DNA of 64,000 nucleotides, taken from NCBI RefSeq assembly GCF_000372725.1, contig NW_005200351.1:35811-99810 (forward strand), given 5' to 3'. Every line of letters starts with the position of its first letter. Positions within the stretch are counted from its first letter, which is position 1. This document shows, in pieces, positions 10,727-19,453 of this stretch. Made by a program: the position numbers and the translations under genes. The notes beneath the pieces were generated by a model, which searched no databases, was not told the origin of the DNA, and saw nothing but the letters and a program-made list of their open reading frames with translations. The DNA comes from Emiliania huxleyi CCMP1516. Taxonomy: Eukaryota > Haptophyta > Isochrysidales > Noelaerhabdaceae.

Positions 10727-10842
10727 TAATTTTTCTTTTATTTTCGCTGTACCTTCTCTCACCCTCCTTCCCCGCGCGATCGCCGCCGCGCTCAGCACCG
10801 CCGAGGCTAGGAGTGGGGCGGCTGCGGGTGTCGCGGATATCG

Positions 10843-12159
10843 ATGAGAGAAGCGCTGGAGACGCTCGTGCTGAACCCGGCCTCGGCCCTCACGGCGGCGG
10901 TCGCGTATGGCATGATGCTGCGCTCGGGCGCAACCTTCGGCAGCCTGCTCAACCCTTGGGGGCTGAGCCTTCCGCTGTGGGTCGCGGGGTATCTGGCAGT
11001 TCGCATGGCGCTGCTCGGCTTCGTGGACGGTTTCGTGTGGGCGCTCGCGCCGCGGCTTCCGGCGCTGCCATCCCGCGTCGGACCCAAGCCGGTCTTCCAG
11101 CACAAGATCAACGCCACCGACGTGGCGTACCTCGTCGTCAACTCGACGGTGGAGTACGTATTTGCGCTGCAGATCTCGCACCTGCTGTGGTTCGCGCCGC
11201 TCGTCGTGAGAGCGCCCACCAGCCTCTCGCTGCTCAACGGGCCACTCGCGTTTTGGCGCGCGCCCCTAGACTGCCGCAAGACTAGATGGAGCGCGAACCG
11301 CCTCGGCCCGGCCCGCGAGGGAGCGTTTGCCGGCGTCGAGTCCCGACCGCTGTTCCGTCGGCGCAGGATGCTGCTCGTGGTCGACGACATGCTCTACGCG
11401 CCGCTGCACCGCGCCATGCACTTGCAGGCGGTGTATCGCTGGGTGCACAAGCACCACCACCGCAACACGTTTCCAGCGCGCGGCTACATCGACGCCGCCA
11501 ACGAGCACCCGGTGCGGCGGCCGCTCGCCAAGCAGACCCCTCCTCCCAGAGAGCCCCTAATCCTCCNNNNNNNNNNNNNNNNNNNNNNNNNNNNNNNNNN
11601 NNNNNNNNNNNNNNNNNNNNNNNNNNNNNNNNNNNNNNNNNNNNNNNNNNNNNNNNNNNNNNNNNNCACACACACACACACTCACACTCACACTCACACA
11701 CCACCCCTACCCCCCTTCTCCTCCAACCCACCGACCCGCCGCTGCCGCCGGCCGATCAGCCTCTTCACCGCGGCCCGCCCCTCGCAGGTTGCGCACACGG
11801 CGGGGCTGCACGTCGCGGCCGTGCTCGCCCACTTCGGAGTCAAGGCCCTCGGCGCCTGCTTCAACCACACCGGGTACGACGTGCAGCTGCGCTTCTGTGG
11901 CATCGAGTACTCCGTGCGCGCGCACGAGACGCACCACCGCAAGCCAAACACCAACTTTGCGCAGTACGTCATGTTTTGGGACAAGCTGATGGGCACGTAC
12001 AAGGAGTACGAGTCGGGGGTCAAGGCCTCCGCAGCTGCCGCCGCCACGCCCGCCAACCTGTCCAAGCCGGACGCGGCGCGGCTTCCGGCGTGGGCCGACC
12101 CCGCTGTCGAGGCGCGAGAAGGGCGCGTGACAGAGCGACCCCAGCCCCGCGCCGGGTAG
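10843..12159 (+). CDS. Fatty acid hydroxylase / sterol desaturase superfamily membrane enzyme
   Basis: From ATG 10843 the product has several hydrophobic segments and the di-iron histidine clusters of the FA_hydroxylase superfamily: LHRAMH (HX3H) and WVHKHHH (HX2HH) before the gap, and FNHTGY then HETHHRKPNTNF (HX2HH) after it. These enzymes use diiron and O2 to hydroxylate or desaturate lipids in the ER. The reading frame is formally open across the 100-N gap, but the part from roughly 11535 to 11784 (CA-repeat, pyrimidine-rich, then CAG at 11783-11785) looks like an intron. A second intron around 11270-11366 is possible because that stretch lacks family similarity. The most similar family members would be C-4 sterol methyl oxidase or C-5 desaturase types; I cannot choose. 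Confidence 0.75.
   Translation: MREALETLVLNPASALTAAVAYGMMLRSGATFGSLLNPWGLSLPLWVAGYLAVRMALLGFVDGFVWALAPRLPALPSRVGPKPVFQHKINATDVAYLVVNSTVEYVFALQISHLLWFAPLVVRAPTSLSLLNGPLAFWRAPLDCRKTRWSANRLGPAREGAFAGVESRPLFRRRRMLLVVDDMLYAPLHRAMHLQAVYRWVHKHHHRNTFPARGYIDAANEHPVRRPLAKQTPPPREPLILXXXXXXXXXXXXXXXXXXXXXXXXXXXXXXXXXXTHTHTHTHTHTPPLPPFSSNPPTRRCRRPISLFTAARPSQVAHTAGLHVAAVLAHFGVKALGACFNHTGYDVQLRFCGIEYSVRAHETHHRKPNTNFAQYVMFWDKLMGTYKEYESGVKASAAAAATPANLSKPDAARLPAWADPAVEAREGRVTERPQPRAG
11567..11666. other. Assembly gap of 100 N
   Basis: Exactly 100 N, a conventional size for a gap of unknown length. It is followed by a CA/CACT microsatellite (11667-11702), the probable cause of the assembly break. Confidence 0.95.
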
Positions 12160-13059
12160 GCCTAGCCCATGGTGACCGCGTCCCGCCCAGCCCCTACCCA
12201 CGTACCGAGTCGCTGCCGTCGCGTCTCTGACTGAGGCGTAGCATGGATAGAAGAGGCGCTGCTTTTATTTGTGAGACGAGAAGACTAGAACTAGAAAACA
12301 CGTGTTTTAGAGGAACTAGACAAGTGACACAAAACGACGCAAGGTCAACGCGTCAAGGAACCATTGGAGGAATGGTTGGGTAGTAGGGGTAGAGGGTTGC
12401 CCATGATTTAGACCTGCTCGCAGGCGAGCGCTGAACTAAGTACTAAGCCCGAGAGGGACGTCCGCCGCAATTCGGACAATGCTCTTTCCCACGCCCGCCA
12501 CATGACGCCCACCGCCGCCGCGTCGGTCGGCGCGCGCCGACGCCGACCATCACCACCGACCGACGGCTCGCACGGCCGTGCGGTGAGCAAAAATTTGGGT
12601 CGCTGCGCGCCTGCCGGATGCTCTGCGACGTCTGGACGCTCGCCAGAAACGCCAGGAAGCTTGCCCTCCACCCCTGGGCCCGAGGGCGAACGGCAGTGGT
12701 CGGCAGCCTCTGCGACGCTCCGATCGGCTCCTCCACCTCATCGCCTGCGACGAGCCAGCATGGCTCGTCGCTCGACGGCAGCCTGCCCAGTATGCTCTTG
12801 GCATTCTGTACAGCCTCGCCAGGCTCTCTGAGACGGCCTGCAGGGCCGGCGCGGACCGCCTCGGGCGCGATGGCCCTCCTCAGTACCTACCTCTTCGATG
12901 CCTGTCGGCTCTCCAATCTCGTCGCCGGCGGCAGGCCCGCATGGCGCGCTGCTCGATGGCAGCCTGCTCAGTACGCCTTGGACAGTGACTTCTGCCTCGC
13001 TGCTCTTCCTGCAGCCGCCTCCGGGACCGGCGCCAGCCGCCTCGCCTCGCCAGTGCTGT
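12160..13059. other. Intergenic region with imperfect tandem duplication
   Basis: About 900 bp between a plus-strand and a minus-strand gene. An AT-richer part (12240-12400) is followed by two imperfect tandem copies of about 180 bp, starting near 12715 and 12895. Both share SSP...GSLLDGSL-like translations, but in different frames, and no frame is conserved, so I do not call a gene. Confidence 0.5.
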
Positions 13060-13070
13060 CTAGGCCCACG
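12715..13070. repeat. Two-copy imperfect tandem repeat, unit about 180 bp
   Basis: The units at about 12715-12894 and 12895-13070 align over most of their length, for example CTCGACGGCAGCCTGCCCAG against CTCGATGGCAGCCTGCTCAG. Frames differ between copies. Confidence 0.55.
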
Positions 13071-14426
13071 GCGCGTGAAAGTCAATTAGCAAATTCATGA
13101 CCAAGTAATGACACATATACACTTGGAAACCAAGGTCCCCTAAGTTGGTCAATACGGGGTGCCGACAAAGTTTTGCAAAGACTCCACCTGTTCCACACGA
13201 AGAGGCAAATAGGAAGGTTCCATAGAGCGGACCCATTAGGGTGAGCCACAACGGCTCGTAAGCGACCACCCTGCCATACCCAGTTGGCTTCCACCCGTCT
13301 CTGCCAAACCAAAAGAAGTTGAGCACGAAGAACGCAGCGGCGGTGATATCAGCTACGGCCCCCCAAAAGTAGCGCCCGATACGACCCCAGCGGGTCTCAT
13401 GCTGCCAGGCCTCTCCGCATCGGCAAGCACATAACATCTCAGCCACCACCATGCCAAAGAAGAAATCTGGAGCGCGCGCCTATTTGCAACACAGATGCGT
13501 GTGCTTCTCGCCATGTGGGGAAGGTGCTTAGCACATATCTCAACGCCAGGGGAAATCTGTAAAGAATATACCAGTTCCACCACCGCTGGTCGTCCCCCGC
13601 GTTGCATTTGTCTACGTCCCCAACGATGAGACATCCAGTCTGCTTGCCAAGATCAATCATCGCCATCGACACAATCGGCCCATGCATGAGGCAGAGTGAA
13701 GCTGCAAGTGCACCGAGCATGCGGAGTGTGATGCCGTCGGCAGCGGAGCGTGTGTGTCGCAGTAGTGAGTGTGTAAGAGGGAACAGCCACCAGGAGAACG
13801 ACATACACGATAAGGTCCACCCCGGCCCGTTGGGGAACCAGTCAGAACCTGGTGCGAAGGCTTGCACCAAGAAAAGCGACGTGATGGCACCTCCAGCGAG
13901 AAACTCGTCATGGCGCTCCCACCTCGTGACGCTGTAGTAGAGGGCATTCAGCACGTAAAAGAGGTAATACGAGGCCACGATTGCCCCAAATCGCAGGCAG
14001 TAGAAGCGCAGGATGCTCGCGCGGTCAGTGTACCGCTTCTCGCGATACGCATACATTGTGATGAACCCCGAAAGGATGATAAACCCCTGAACCGGGACAT
14101 ATCCACGGCCAAGTAGAACCTATATGCAGAGCTCAGGGCCTGGTCACGTTTACGGGAGGCGCAGGACTCGCGGCGATCAGGGGAGTTTGGCCCCAAATGG
14201 GTCGCGAGACGGCCGCGGCCACTGCGTGAGATGGCCGCAGGTGATCCAAAACGTAAGTACACAGCGAATGCCACTCACATGCTCGAGCAGCTTGCGCCGC
14301 ACAGGGACCTTTTGGGTCTGCATGCGACTGTGTAATAGTTATGGGGTTAAACAAAGCCAATGATGCCAATGCGGGACCCGAACACCTCTCCGACGCGCTC
14401 GATCGACTACGACCGGCCGAAATCAT
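13060..14426 (-). CDS. Acyltransferase family 3 (OafA/NolL-type) integral membrane protein
   Basis: Three minus-strand exons give one frame: 14426-14279, 14121-13535, 13479-13060. The intron 13480-13534 (55 bp, GT-AG) is required because it restores the family block FPLALRY/ARAPDFFFGMVVAEM. The intron 14122-14278 has a consensus GTGAGT donor and yields VPVQGFIILSGFITMYAYRE, the second conserved block of acyltransferase-3 proteins. Further blocks are GPGWTLSCMSFSWWLFPL and the final helix LGDLGFQVYMCHYLVMNLL. Around ten hydrophobic helices are expected. These enzymes transfer acyl groups from acyl-CoA to sugars or lipids across a membrane. The first exon does not show the usual N-terminal RxxH helix, so the 5' end is uncertain; the protein could start in an exon further upstream. 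Confidence 0.65.
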
Positions 14427-14453
14427 TCGCCGATCGGAATCGCATCAATTGCG

Positions 14454-14600
14454 ATGTCTCCCTCTATCTCCTCGCATCTCCAAGTATCTCCCCGTATCTC
14501 GTATCTCCCGGTATCTCCCGGTATCTCCCGGTATCTCCCGGTATCCCGCCATGCCGCCATATCCCGCCATATCCCACCATATGCATATCCCGCCGCGGAT
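14454..14600. repeat. Minisatellite with TATCTCCCGG units
   Basis: At least four near-identical 10-bp units of TATCTCCCGG at about 14500-14545, flanked by variants (TATCTCCTCG, CATATCCCGC). The same AGATA/TATCT theme recurs inside introns at 26690-26712, 27560-27585, 27790-27860 and 57741-57830. Confidence 0.75.
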
Positions 14601-14719
14601 ACCGCGAAAAGTTTCGGCCAGACCAGGGATACGACACACTGGGCACCCGCGCACCCCCCCGAGAGAATCGGCGCGCGCGCGCACTGGCACGGTCCCACGC
14701 GGATGCCTCTCGGGTGTAA

Positions 14720-14785
14720 ATAAATAAAACCCTCTACTGTGAGATGGGTAAAAAGGAACAGCAACACAGGTCCCCGCCCGTGCGA
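14720..14785 (+). repeat. Dispersed repeat A, copy 1
   Basis: Shares AATAAATAAAAC, GATGGGTAAAAAGGA and CCCCGCCC.TGCGAT with 39238-39440, and in reverse with 41985-42066. The order of pieces is kept. Nature unknown; perhaps a non-autonomous element end. Confidence 0.6.
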
Positions 14786-15462
14786 TCTTTGTGCAGGGTT
14801 CTTTGTCAAAGTAACGCGACTTATTTGTGGGGGTGCGGGTGGACGGTAGTGGTCGGCCTGTGGTCGGCGATTACGCGTGGCTGGGTTCACAGCGATTGTA
14901 GGAAAATGAGCGGGCACACTTGACGGTCGCGGCCTTCCGACTCGCGCCTCCGCCTCACTGGCACTATTGTAGCCCTGGCCGGTGCGCGTGCTCAGTTGAA
15001 GTTCCGGAGTAAAAATTCGAACGCGTTCTCTCACGGTGACCAAGAAATGTCCACCTCACAGGCACCTCCGGAGGCAGGCCGCCGCACGCCGGCGACACAG
15101 CTCCAGCTGTCGAACTGACCCGCAGCTCCTCTCAGAGCGGGAACTGTGACGAAAGTTGACGGAGGCGGTTGTCAGGAACCATCATACGGATCACATGGTG
15201 GCTCTTTCATGACGGGAGACCGCCCGACCACTCCTGGGTGGCACTGCCACCGGTGTCGCTCGACGTCCCGTCGACAGCGTGCCGACAGCGACACAGACCA
15301 TGTGGGACGCGTCGAGTATCGACCTCTACTGCTTACCCAGCCTTCGAGTGTATCCTGGCTGTGGCCCCACACCCACTGGTGTCCATCTCAGAGACCGCAG
15401 GAGGTCATGAGGGTCGATGGGAGTGCCAACCCCACAATGCCTAAAAACCCAGCCCAGTAGCC

Positions 15463-15660
15463 GGGGTCATCCTCCCGATGGGGGACTAGCACTAGCCGTC
15501 TTCCACATGGTCCCTCGGGTCCCTGCTGCTCTTAATCTCTTCGTACACATCCTCCCCTGGCCCTGCTGATCCGTGATCTCCGCAACCGTCCTGCTCCACC
15601 TTCCCTCTCCGCTCTCGTCTCGCCCTGGGCCTGGCCCCCCCCTGCGCGTCGGATGTGCAG
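15463..15660 (-). repeat. Copia-associated 3' end repeat, copy 2
   Basis: Reverse-strand match to 3745-3905, encoding DVYEEIKSSRDPRDHVEDG followed by a stop on the minus strand. It is not joined to other copia coding sequence, so it is a solo fragment. Confidence 0.7.
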
Positions 15661-15838
15661 GTTGACCAAACTGTCGGACAGACTCCCGACGATCCTCCCT
15701 GTGCTCGAAGAGAGATCTTTGCACTTTTTTCGGTATTCAGACACAATCACAAAATCACAGCCCGTGTTACTTGGCGTGCCGGTGGGAGGCCTTTTCGGAT
15801 TTCGCGCTCCGGCCACTGCCACCCACTCTGGTCTAGCG

Positions 15839-17002
15839 TCACGAGATGACATCGGTGTGGCCCGCCCCCGCGTCGACGGTGACCAGCGAGTCGGTGTCCG
15901 TCTCGTTGGTGTCCGTCTCGTTGGTGTCCGTCTCGTTGGTGGTTGCGAGGGTCGCCTCGGCCGTCTCGGTCATGGCGGTCACAGCTTCGGGGTTGGCCGG
16001 AGGAGCGATGAGGGCGGCGAGCTTTTCGAGAGCCGCCCGCGACGACGCGGTGTTCTTGGAGAGGCGTGCCGCGCCGAGGGTGACGTCGGAGAGGAGGGAG
16101 CGCGCCTGCACGGCCAGCGAGAGCGCGCGCTCGATGGTCGTGGAGAGGTCGGGCGCCGAGGGCGTCTCGAAACCCGAGGGTTGCGAGAGCGAGGAGATGA
16201 GGAGCTCGACCGAGGACTGGAGGTCGGAGGAGAGTGCCGTGGCCTTGACGCGCACCTTCTCAAGGCCCTGCTCGGCCGCGTCCTTGGCAAGCGCGGGCAG
16301 GCTCTCGGTGACGAGCTGGCGCGTGTCCTCGGCAAACGCGTCGGACTGGATGTACTCGCGGTACTCGGCCACCTTGTCGTACTGAAGCAGGGAGATGGCG
16401 GTCGCCTTGAGCGCAGCCGCTGTCTCGGTCGGATGCTCGCGCGCCTCCTGGAGCGCCTCAAGAGCGCGGCACAGCCGCTTGTCGGCGAGAATCGCCTCCT
16501 TCTTCTCGACGAGTGACGCCTTCTTGTCGGCCACCTTGGTCAGGAACGGCGCGGCGCGGGCCTTGGCGGGCGCGAAGATCTTCTCCGCCGCCATCTCCTT
16601 GACGGGTGCGATGAGCTTCTCGGTCGCGAGGTCCTTTCCCTCAGCGATCAGCTCCGAGCGCCCCTCGGCGCTGCGGGCAAGCACCACCCGCGCGGCCACG
16701 GCCTCCTTGGCGTCTGCGACGAGCGGCGCATAGTCGTGGTACTTCTCGGATAGGGTTGGGTAGTAGAGCGCAGCCTCCTTGATCAGGTCAGCCGTCTCAC
16801 CGTAAGAGACCAGGCCAGTGAGCGCCGAGCGCTGAGACTCGGAGAGGAAGGCGTCGGCGCCCGCTGCCGAGAGCGTGCTCTGGACGAGGTCGGCGCGGAG
16901 TTCGCCGTCGGTGTAGGCGGCGATGAGCTGCTCCTTGGTGGGCATGCTCTCGTAGATGCTGCCGAGGCGCTCCTTCGTGGGGAGTGAGTTCAACATAGCC
17001 AT
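15839..17002 (-). CDS. Unknown alpha-helical protein, possibly lipid-droplet/amphipathic type
   Basis: ATG 17002 gives 387 residues, rich in Ala, Glu, Lys and Leu with no membrane span. The middle has repeated amphipathic segments built on APVKEMAAEKIFAPAKARAA. This resembles the helical repeats of perilipin or REF/SRPP lipid-droplet proteins only in style; I do not claim homology. The C-terminus carries three tandem NETDT units (DNA repeat at 15897-15945) followed by an acidic tail. An in-frame Met at 17188 would add 62 residues but would translate a 17-bp perfect hairpin, so 17002 is preferred. Repeat cassette C lies about 290 bp upstream in sense orientation. Confidence 0.6.
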   Translation of the reverse strand: MAMLNSLPTKERLGSIYESMPTKEQLIAAYTDGELRADLVQSTLSAAGADAFLSESQRSALTGLVSYGETADLIKEAALYYPTLSEKYHDYAPLVADAKEAVAARVVLARSAEGRSELIAEGKDLATEKLIAPVKEMAAEKIFAPAKARAAPFLTKVADKKASLVEKKEAILADKRLCRALEALQEAREHPTETAAALKATAISLLQYDKVAEYREYIQSDAFAEDTRQLVTESLPALAKDAAEQGLEKVRVKATALSSDLQSSVELLISSLSQPSGFETPSAPDLSTTIERALSLAVQARSLLSDVTLGAARLSKNTASSRAALEKLAALIAPPANPEAVTAMTETAEATLATTNETDTNETDTNETDTDSLVTVDAGAGHTDVIS

Positions 17003-17032
17003 TGAGTCTAGATGCGCTCGATGCTCGGTCGT

Positions 17033-17082
17033 GCGTCCTCCTTGAGCGAAGCGAGGAATTCCGACTCGCTCAAGGAGGACGC
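17033..17082. promoter_or_regulatory. Perfect 17-bp stem hairpin just upstream of minus-strand start
   Basis: Arms 17033-17049 and 17066-17082 are exact complements (GCGTCCTCCTTGAGCGA and reverse) around a 16-nt loop that contains GGAATTCC. It lies 31 bp upstream of the ATG at 17002, hence probably in the 5' UTR, where it could affect translation or be a binding site. Confidence 0.45.
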
Positions 17083-17287
17083 GTGTCTCCGCTCCGCTTT
17101 CTTCTACTGCCGGAGCCGTTGGTGAGCACCAGACGGCAAATAGACCGACTCGTCCGCATGTGGGCTGTGGCCTGTTCGCTGGTGCCATCGATCTCCAATG
17201 TATGTACGGAGAATTTTACCGATTGTGCCGCGTCCCGTGCCCCCGAGTTCATTTTATAAGGGACGGCGAGAAGAATTTTACCGTTTC

Positions 17288-17380
17288 GCAGGACACTGGG
17301 CACGGGACTGGCGCGCACTGGCACTAACACAGGTACACCACGGGAGCCGCCTAAGCGACTCCCGCGAGGACGGCGAGGCA
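17288..17380 (-). repeat. 5'-gene cassette (repeat C), copy 3
   Basis: Reverse-strand copy with both modules in the same order as 18414-18500. It is sense-oriented for the minus-strand gene that starts at 17002. Confidence 0.75.
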
Positions 17381-17488
17381 CTAGGTCTTAGCTCCGTCCG
17401 TCCGTCCGTGGATAGGTAGGGTGTGTGTTTGTTGCCACTGGCTGGCCCCTCCCTCCCACCCAGATAGGTAGGTAGGTTGGTCTGGGGT

Positions 17489-17540
17489 CCCGTACCATGC
17501 GGAATCGACCCTATCCAGTGCTCAAGTGCTCAAGGTTGGT
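17489..17540 (+). repeat. Dispersed repeat B, copy 1
   Basis: Core GGAATCGACCCTATCCAGTG then CTCAAGTGCTCAAG, also found at 39312-39372 and 59066-59100. A shorter match is at 46130-46141. Confidence 0.7.
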
Positions 17541-17739
17541 CTTGTTTGGCCCAAAAGGGCCCTGCAATAGGTAGGGACCCCCTATTTTCGCCTTTTCATC
17601 TTTTTTCGCTTCTGGGGATAGGTAGGTAGGTAGGGCGTTTTGGCGCGAGTCAGTGTCAACAGACCCCCTACCTATCCGGGTAGGAGCCGGGGAACCCGGT
17701 ACCTAGGTACATCACCAACCTACAGTTGTATCGGATACA

Positions 17740-18437
17740 GCCAACCTCGGTCATAGTTACAACAAACAACCCGACGTGTGGACGCGTGCAACATTGGCAG
17801 GGGCGGCAGGCGCTATTCTGGCGATGTCAAGGTCGTCTGCCCCCTCAGCAGCAGCGGGGAGCATGGTCGGAAGGGTGCTGTTGTCGCTTTCGGCAAGGCG
17901 TTCTACCGGAACATGGTCGTGGGGCATGGGCCCTGCTGCGAGGAGGGAGAGGGAGGGCGGGAGGGAGAGGGGGGGACAGAGGAGTGTGAGGGGTACGGGG
18001 GCGAGGGCATGGAGGGGGAGAGGAAGAGCAAGGGCGAGAGGGGGCAGGGGACGGGTCGCTGGCATATTGGGGGGAGAGGGTGGTGGGCGGCGACCGCCGC
18101 ATACCGTCCTATGGCGGCGAGTATCGCTACGCCAGGGAGGACAAGGACGTCGACGTGCAGCTGCTGCTGTTCGAGTCGTTCGGCGGGTTCGGGAAGGGGG
18201 TCGGCGAGATCCCCTGGAAGGCGGCGGACGTGCTGCAGAACAAGCTGACGCGGGCCCAGTACCTCGATGAGGCGACTTGGACCACAAGAGCTGGCTGGGG
18301 CTGCAGAAGCAGCGTATCTCAGTCGTTCTTCACACGGGTTACGGCCATCGCAGAGCAGATTGTGAATGAGCTTGCCTGCGGCGAGGGCGGTCGAGTGCAC
18401 GGAGCTAAGTGCCTCGCCGTCCTCGCAGGAGTCGCTT
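17740..18437 (+). pseudogene. Degenerate C-terminal fragment of RT retroelement
   Basis: Across two or three frames the translation shows the same arrangement as the C-terminal domain at 59187-59762: an AFG block (VVAFGKAFYRN near 17885), then a block with LLLFESFGGFGKGV (18155-18200) and LTRAQYLDEATWTT (18245-18285). The corresponding residues at 59187-59762 are KFAFGNTEER and FILLLHETFGGGF. A purine-rich insertion (17938-18070) and frame changes show it is dead. It runs directly into cassette C. Confidence 0.6.
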
Positions 18438-18590
18438 AGGCGGCTCCCGTGGTGCGTGGTGTACCTGTGTTAGTGCCAGTGCGCGCCAGTCCCGTGCCTA
18501 GTGTCGTGCGAGAGGGTTTCCTTATGAAATTCTTTCGCTGTGTTAGTGCCAGTGCGCGCCAGTCCCGTGCCCAGTGTCGCCAGCTACGAA
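18414..18590 (+). repeat. 5'-gene cassette (repeat C), copy 4, with internal duplication
   Basis: GGAGTCGCTTAGGCGGCTCC is followed by two copies of the GTGCCAGTGCGCGCC module (18473 and 18545), each ended by an AAATTCTTT/GAATTCTTTT motif. It ends 40 bp before the RidA start. Confidence 0.8.
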
Positions 18591-18627
18591 TTCTTTTCGG
18601 TCAACAGCCGCAAGCAACAAAAAATAT

Positions 18628-19074
18628 ATGTGGCAAGACGCCCTCGCCACTGCTGGCTGGGTGCTCGCCGCCTTGCTGCTTGCGCGGCTCAAGCGATCGC
18701 AGCCGCTCACACGCATCGGCGTCAGCGCCAAGCTCCCGTTTGCGCACGCTGTGGTAGCCGGCGACGTGGTGTACCTCTCCGGCGTGACGGCGCAGGCAGA
18801 CGGCGATCCCATCAGAGAGAGCGACAGCGTGGAGCAGCAGACGCGCAGGGTACTGCGCGTGATCGACGAGCGGCTGAGCCGCGCCGGCACCGACAAATCT
18901 CGGGTGGTGCAGGCGCAGGTCTGGCTCAAGGACATAGGTCGCGACTTTGCTGGCATGAATGCAGCGTGGAACGAGTGGGTCGGAGATGATGATAAGCCCA
19001 CGCGGGCGACGGTCGAGGCTGCGCTGGCCAAGCCAGCCATGCTCGTGGAGATACAGGTCACCGCGGTGCTATGA
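18628..19074 (+). CDS. RidA/YjgF/YER057c family protein with N-terminal membrane anchor
   Basis: ATG 18628 gives 148 residues. The N-terminus has a hydrophobic segment (TAGWVLAALLLARL), then the RidA fold: HAVVAGDVVYLSGVTAQ, EQQTRRVLRVIDERL, VVQAQVWLKDIGRDFAGMN, TRATVEAALAKPAMLVEIQV. RidA proteins deaminate reactive enamine/imine intermediates from PLP enzymes. The conserved Arg is in TRATVEA and the terminal Glu in LVEIQV, so catalysis looks possible. The membrane or leader segment is not typical and suggests organelle targeting. An upstream in-frame ATG (18574) would translate the repeat cassette. Intronless. Confidence 0.8.
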   Translation: MWQDALATAGWVLAALLLARLKRSQPLTRIGVSAKLPFAHAVVAGDVVYLSGVTAQADGDPIRESDSVEQQTRRVLRVIDERLSRAGTDKSRVVQAQVWLKDIGRDFAGMNAAWNEWVGDDDKPTRATVEAALAKPAMLVEIQVTAVL

Positions 19075-19453
19075 GTGTGCACAGATTGTCCAACCAGAGA
19101 GCGCCGCGGCGAAAGCCCGCACCACACGCACACAGCAGCTGCAAGCCCCAGGTTGTCCCCAATCCCAGGCAACTTCTCCTCCGTAGCTCCGTTGCGGCAT
19201 GGTACTTGAAGAAGAGAAACTCGCTGTGGTCTCTCCGCAAGGCCTCCCCGACACATGACGCGGGCTCTACTCGGCTGACGGGACAGGGCCCCAGCATCGG
19301 CTGGGGCCAGGGCCAAAGCTGCCGATGCCCAAATCACTGTGAGTCGTGATTGGGGGCTTTCGCTGTAATAGTAGAGCCGAATCGCGTTATGAAAGGTAGC
19401 TTTTTTTGTTTTTATCGTCCGTCCTGCTCGCCTTTGGCTGCAAGGCGCTCTCC
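19075..19453. other. Intergenic
   Basis: No repeat, RNA or frame that I can support. A T-rich tract (19400-19415) lies just before the myosin start. Confidence 0.45.

Larger units (their letters stand above)
14324..15838. other. Repeat-rich spacer
   Basis: Beyond the possible first exon of the acyltransferase, this region holds the 10-bp minisatellite at 14454-14600, a copy of repeat A (14720-14785) and the copia 3' repeat (15463-15660). 14790-15460 has only short frames that I cannot support as genes. Confidence 0.5.
17003..17739. other. Upstream region with hairpin, cassette C and TAGG microsatellites
   Basis: Holds the hairpin at 17033-17082, cassette C copy 3, repeat B (17489-17540) and scattered TAGGTAGG tracts (17410-17710). 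No gene is supported. Confidence 0.5.

Noticed and set aside
12408-13100. Overlapping frames on both strands in the tandem duplication
   Set aside because: The duplicated units are read in different frames and no frame is conserved between copies, so coding is unlikely.
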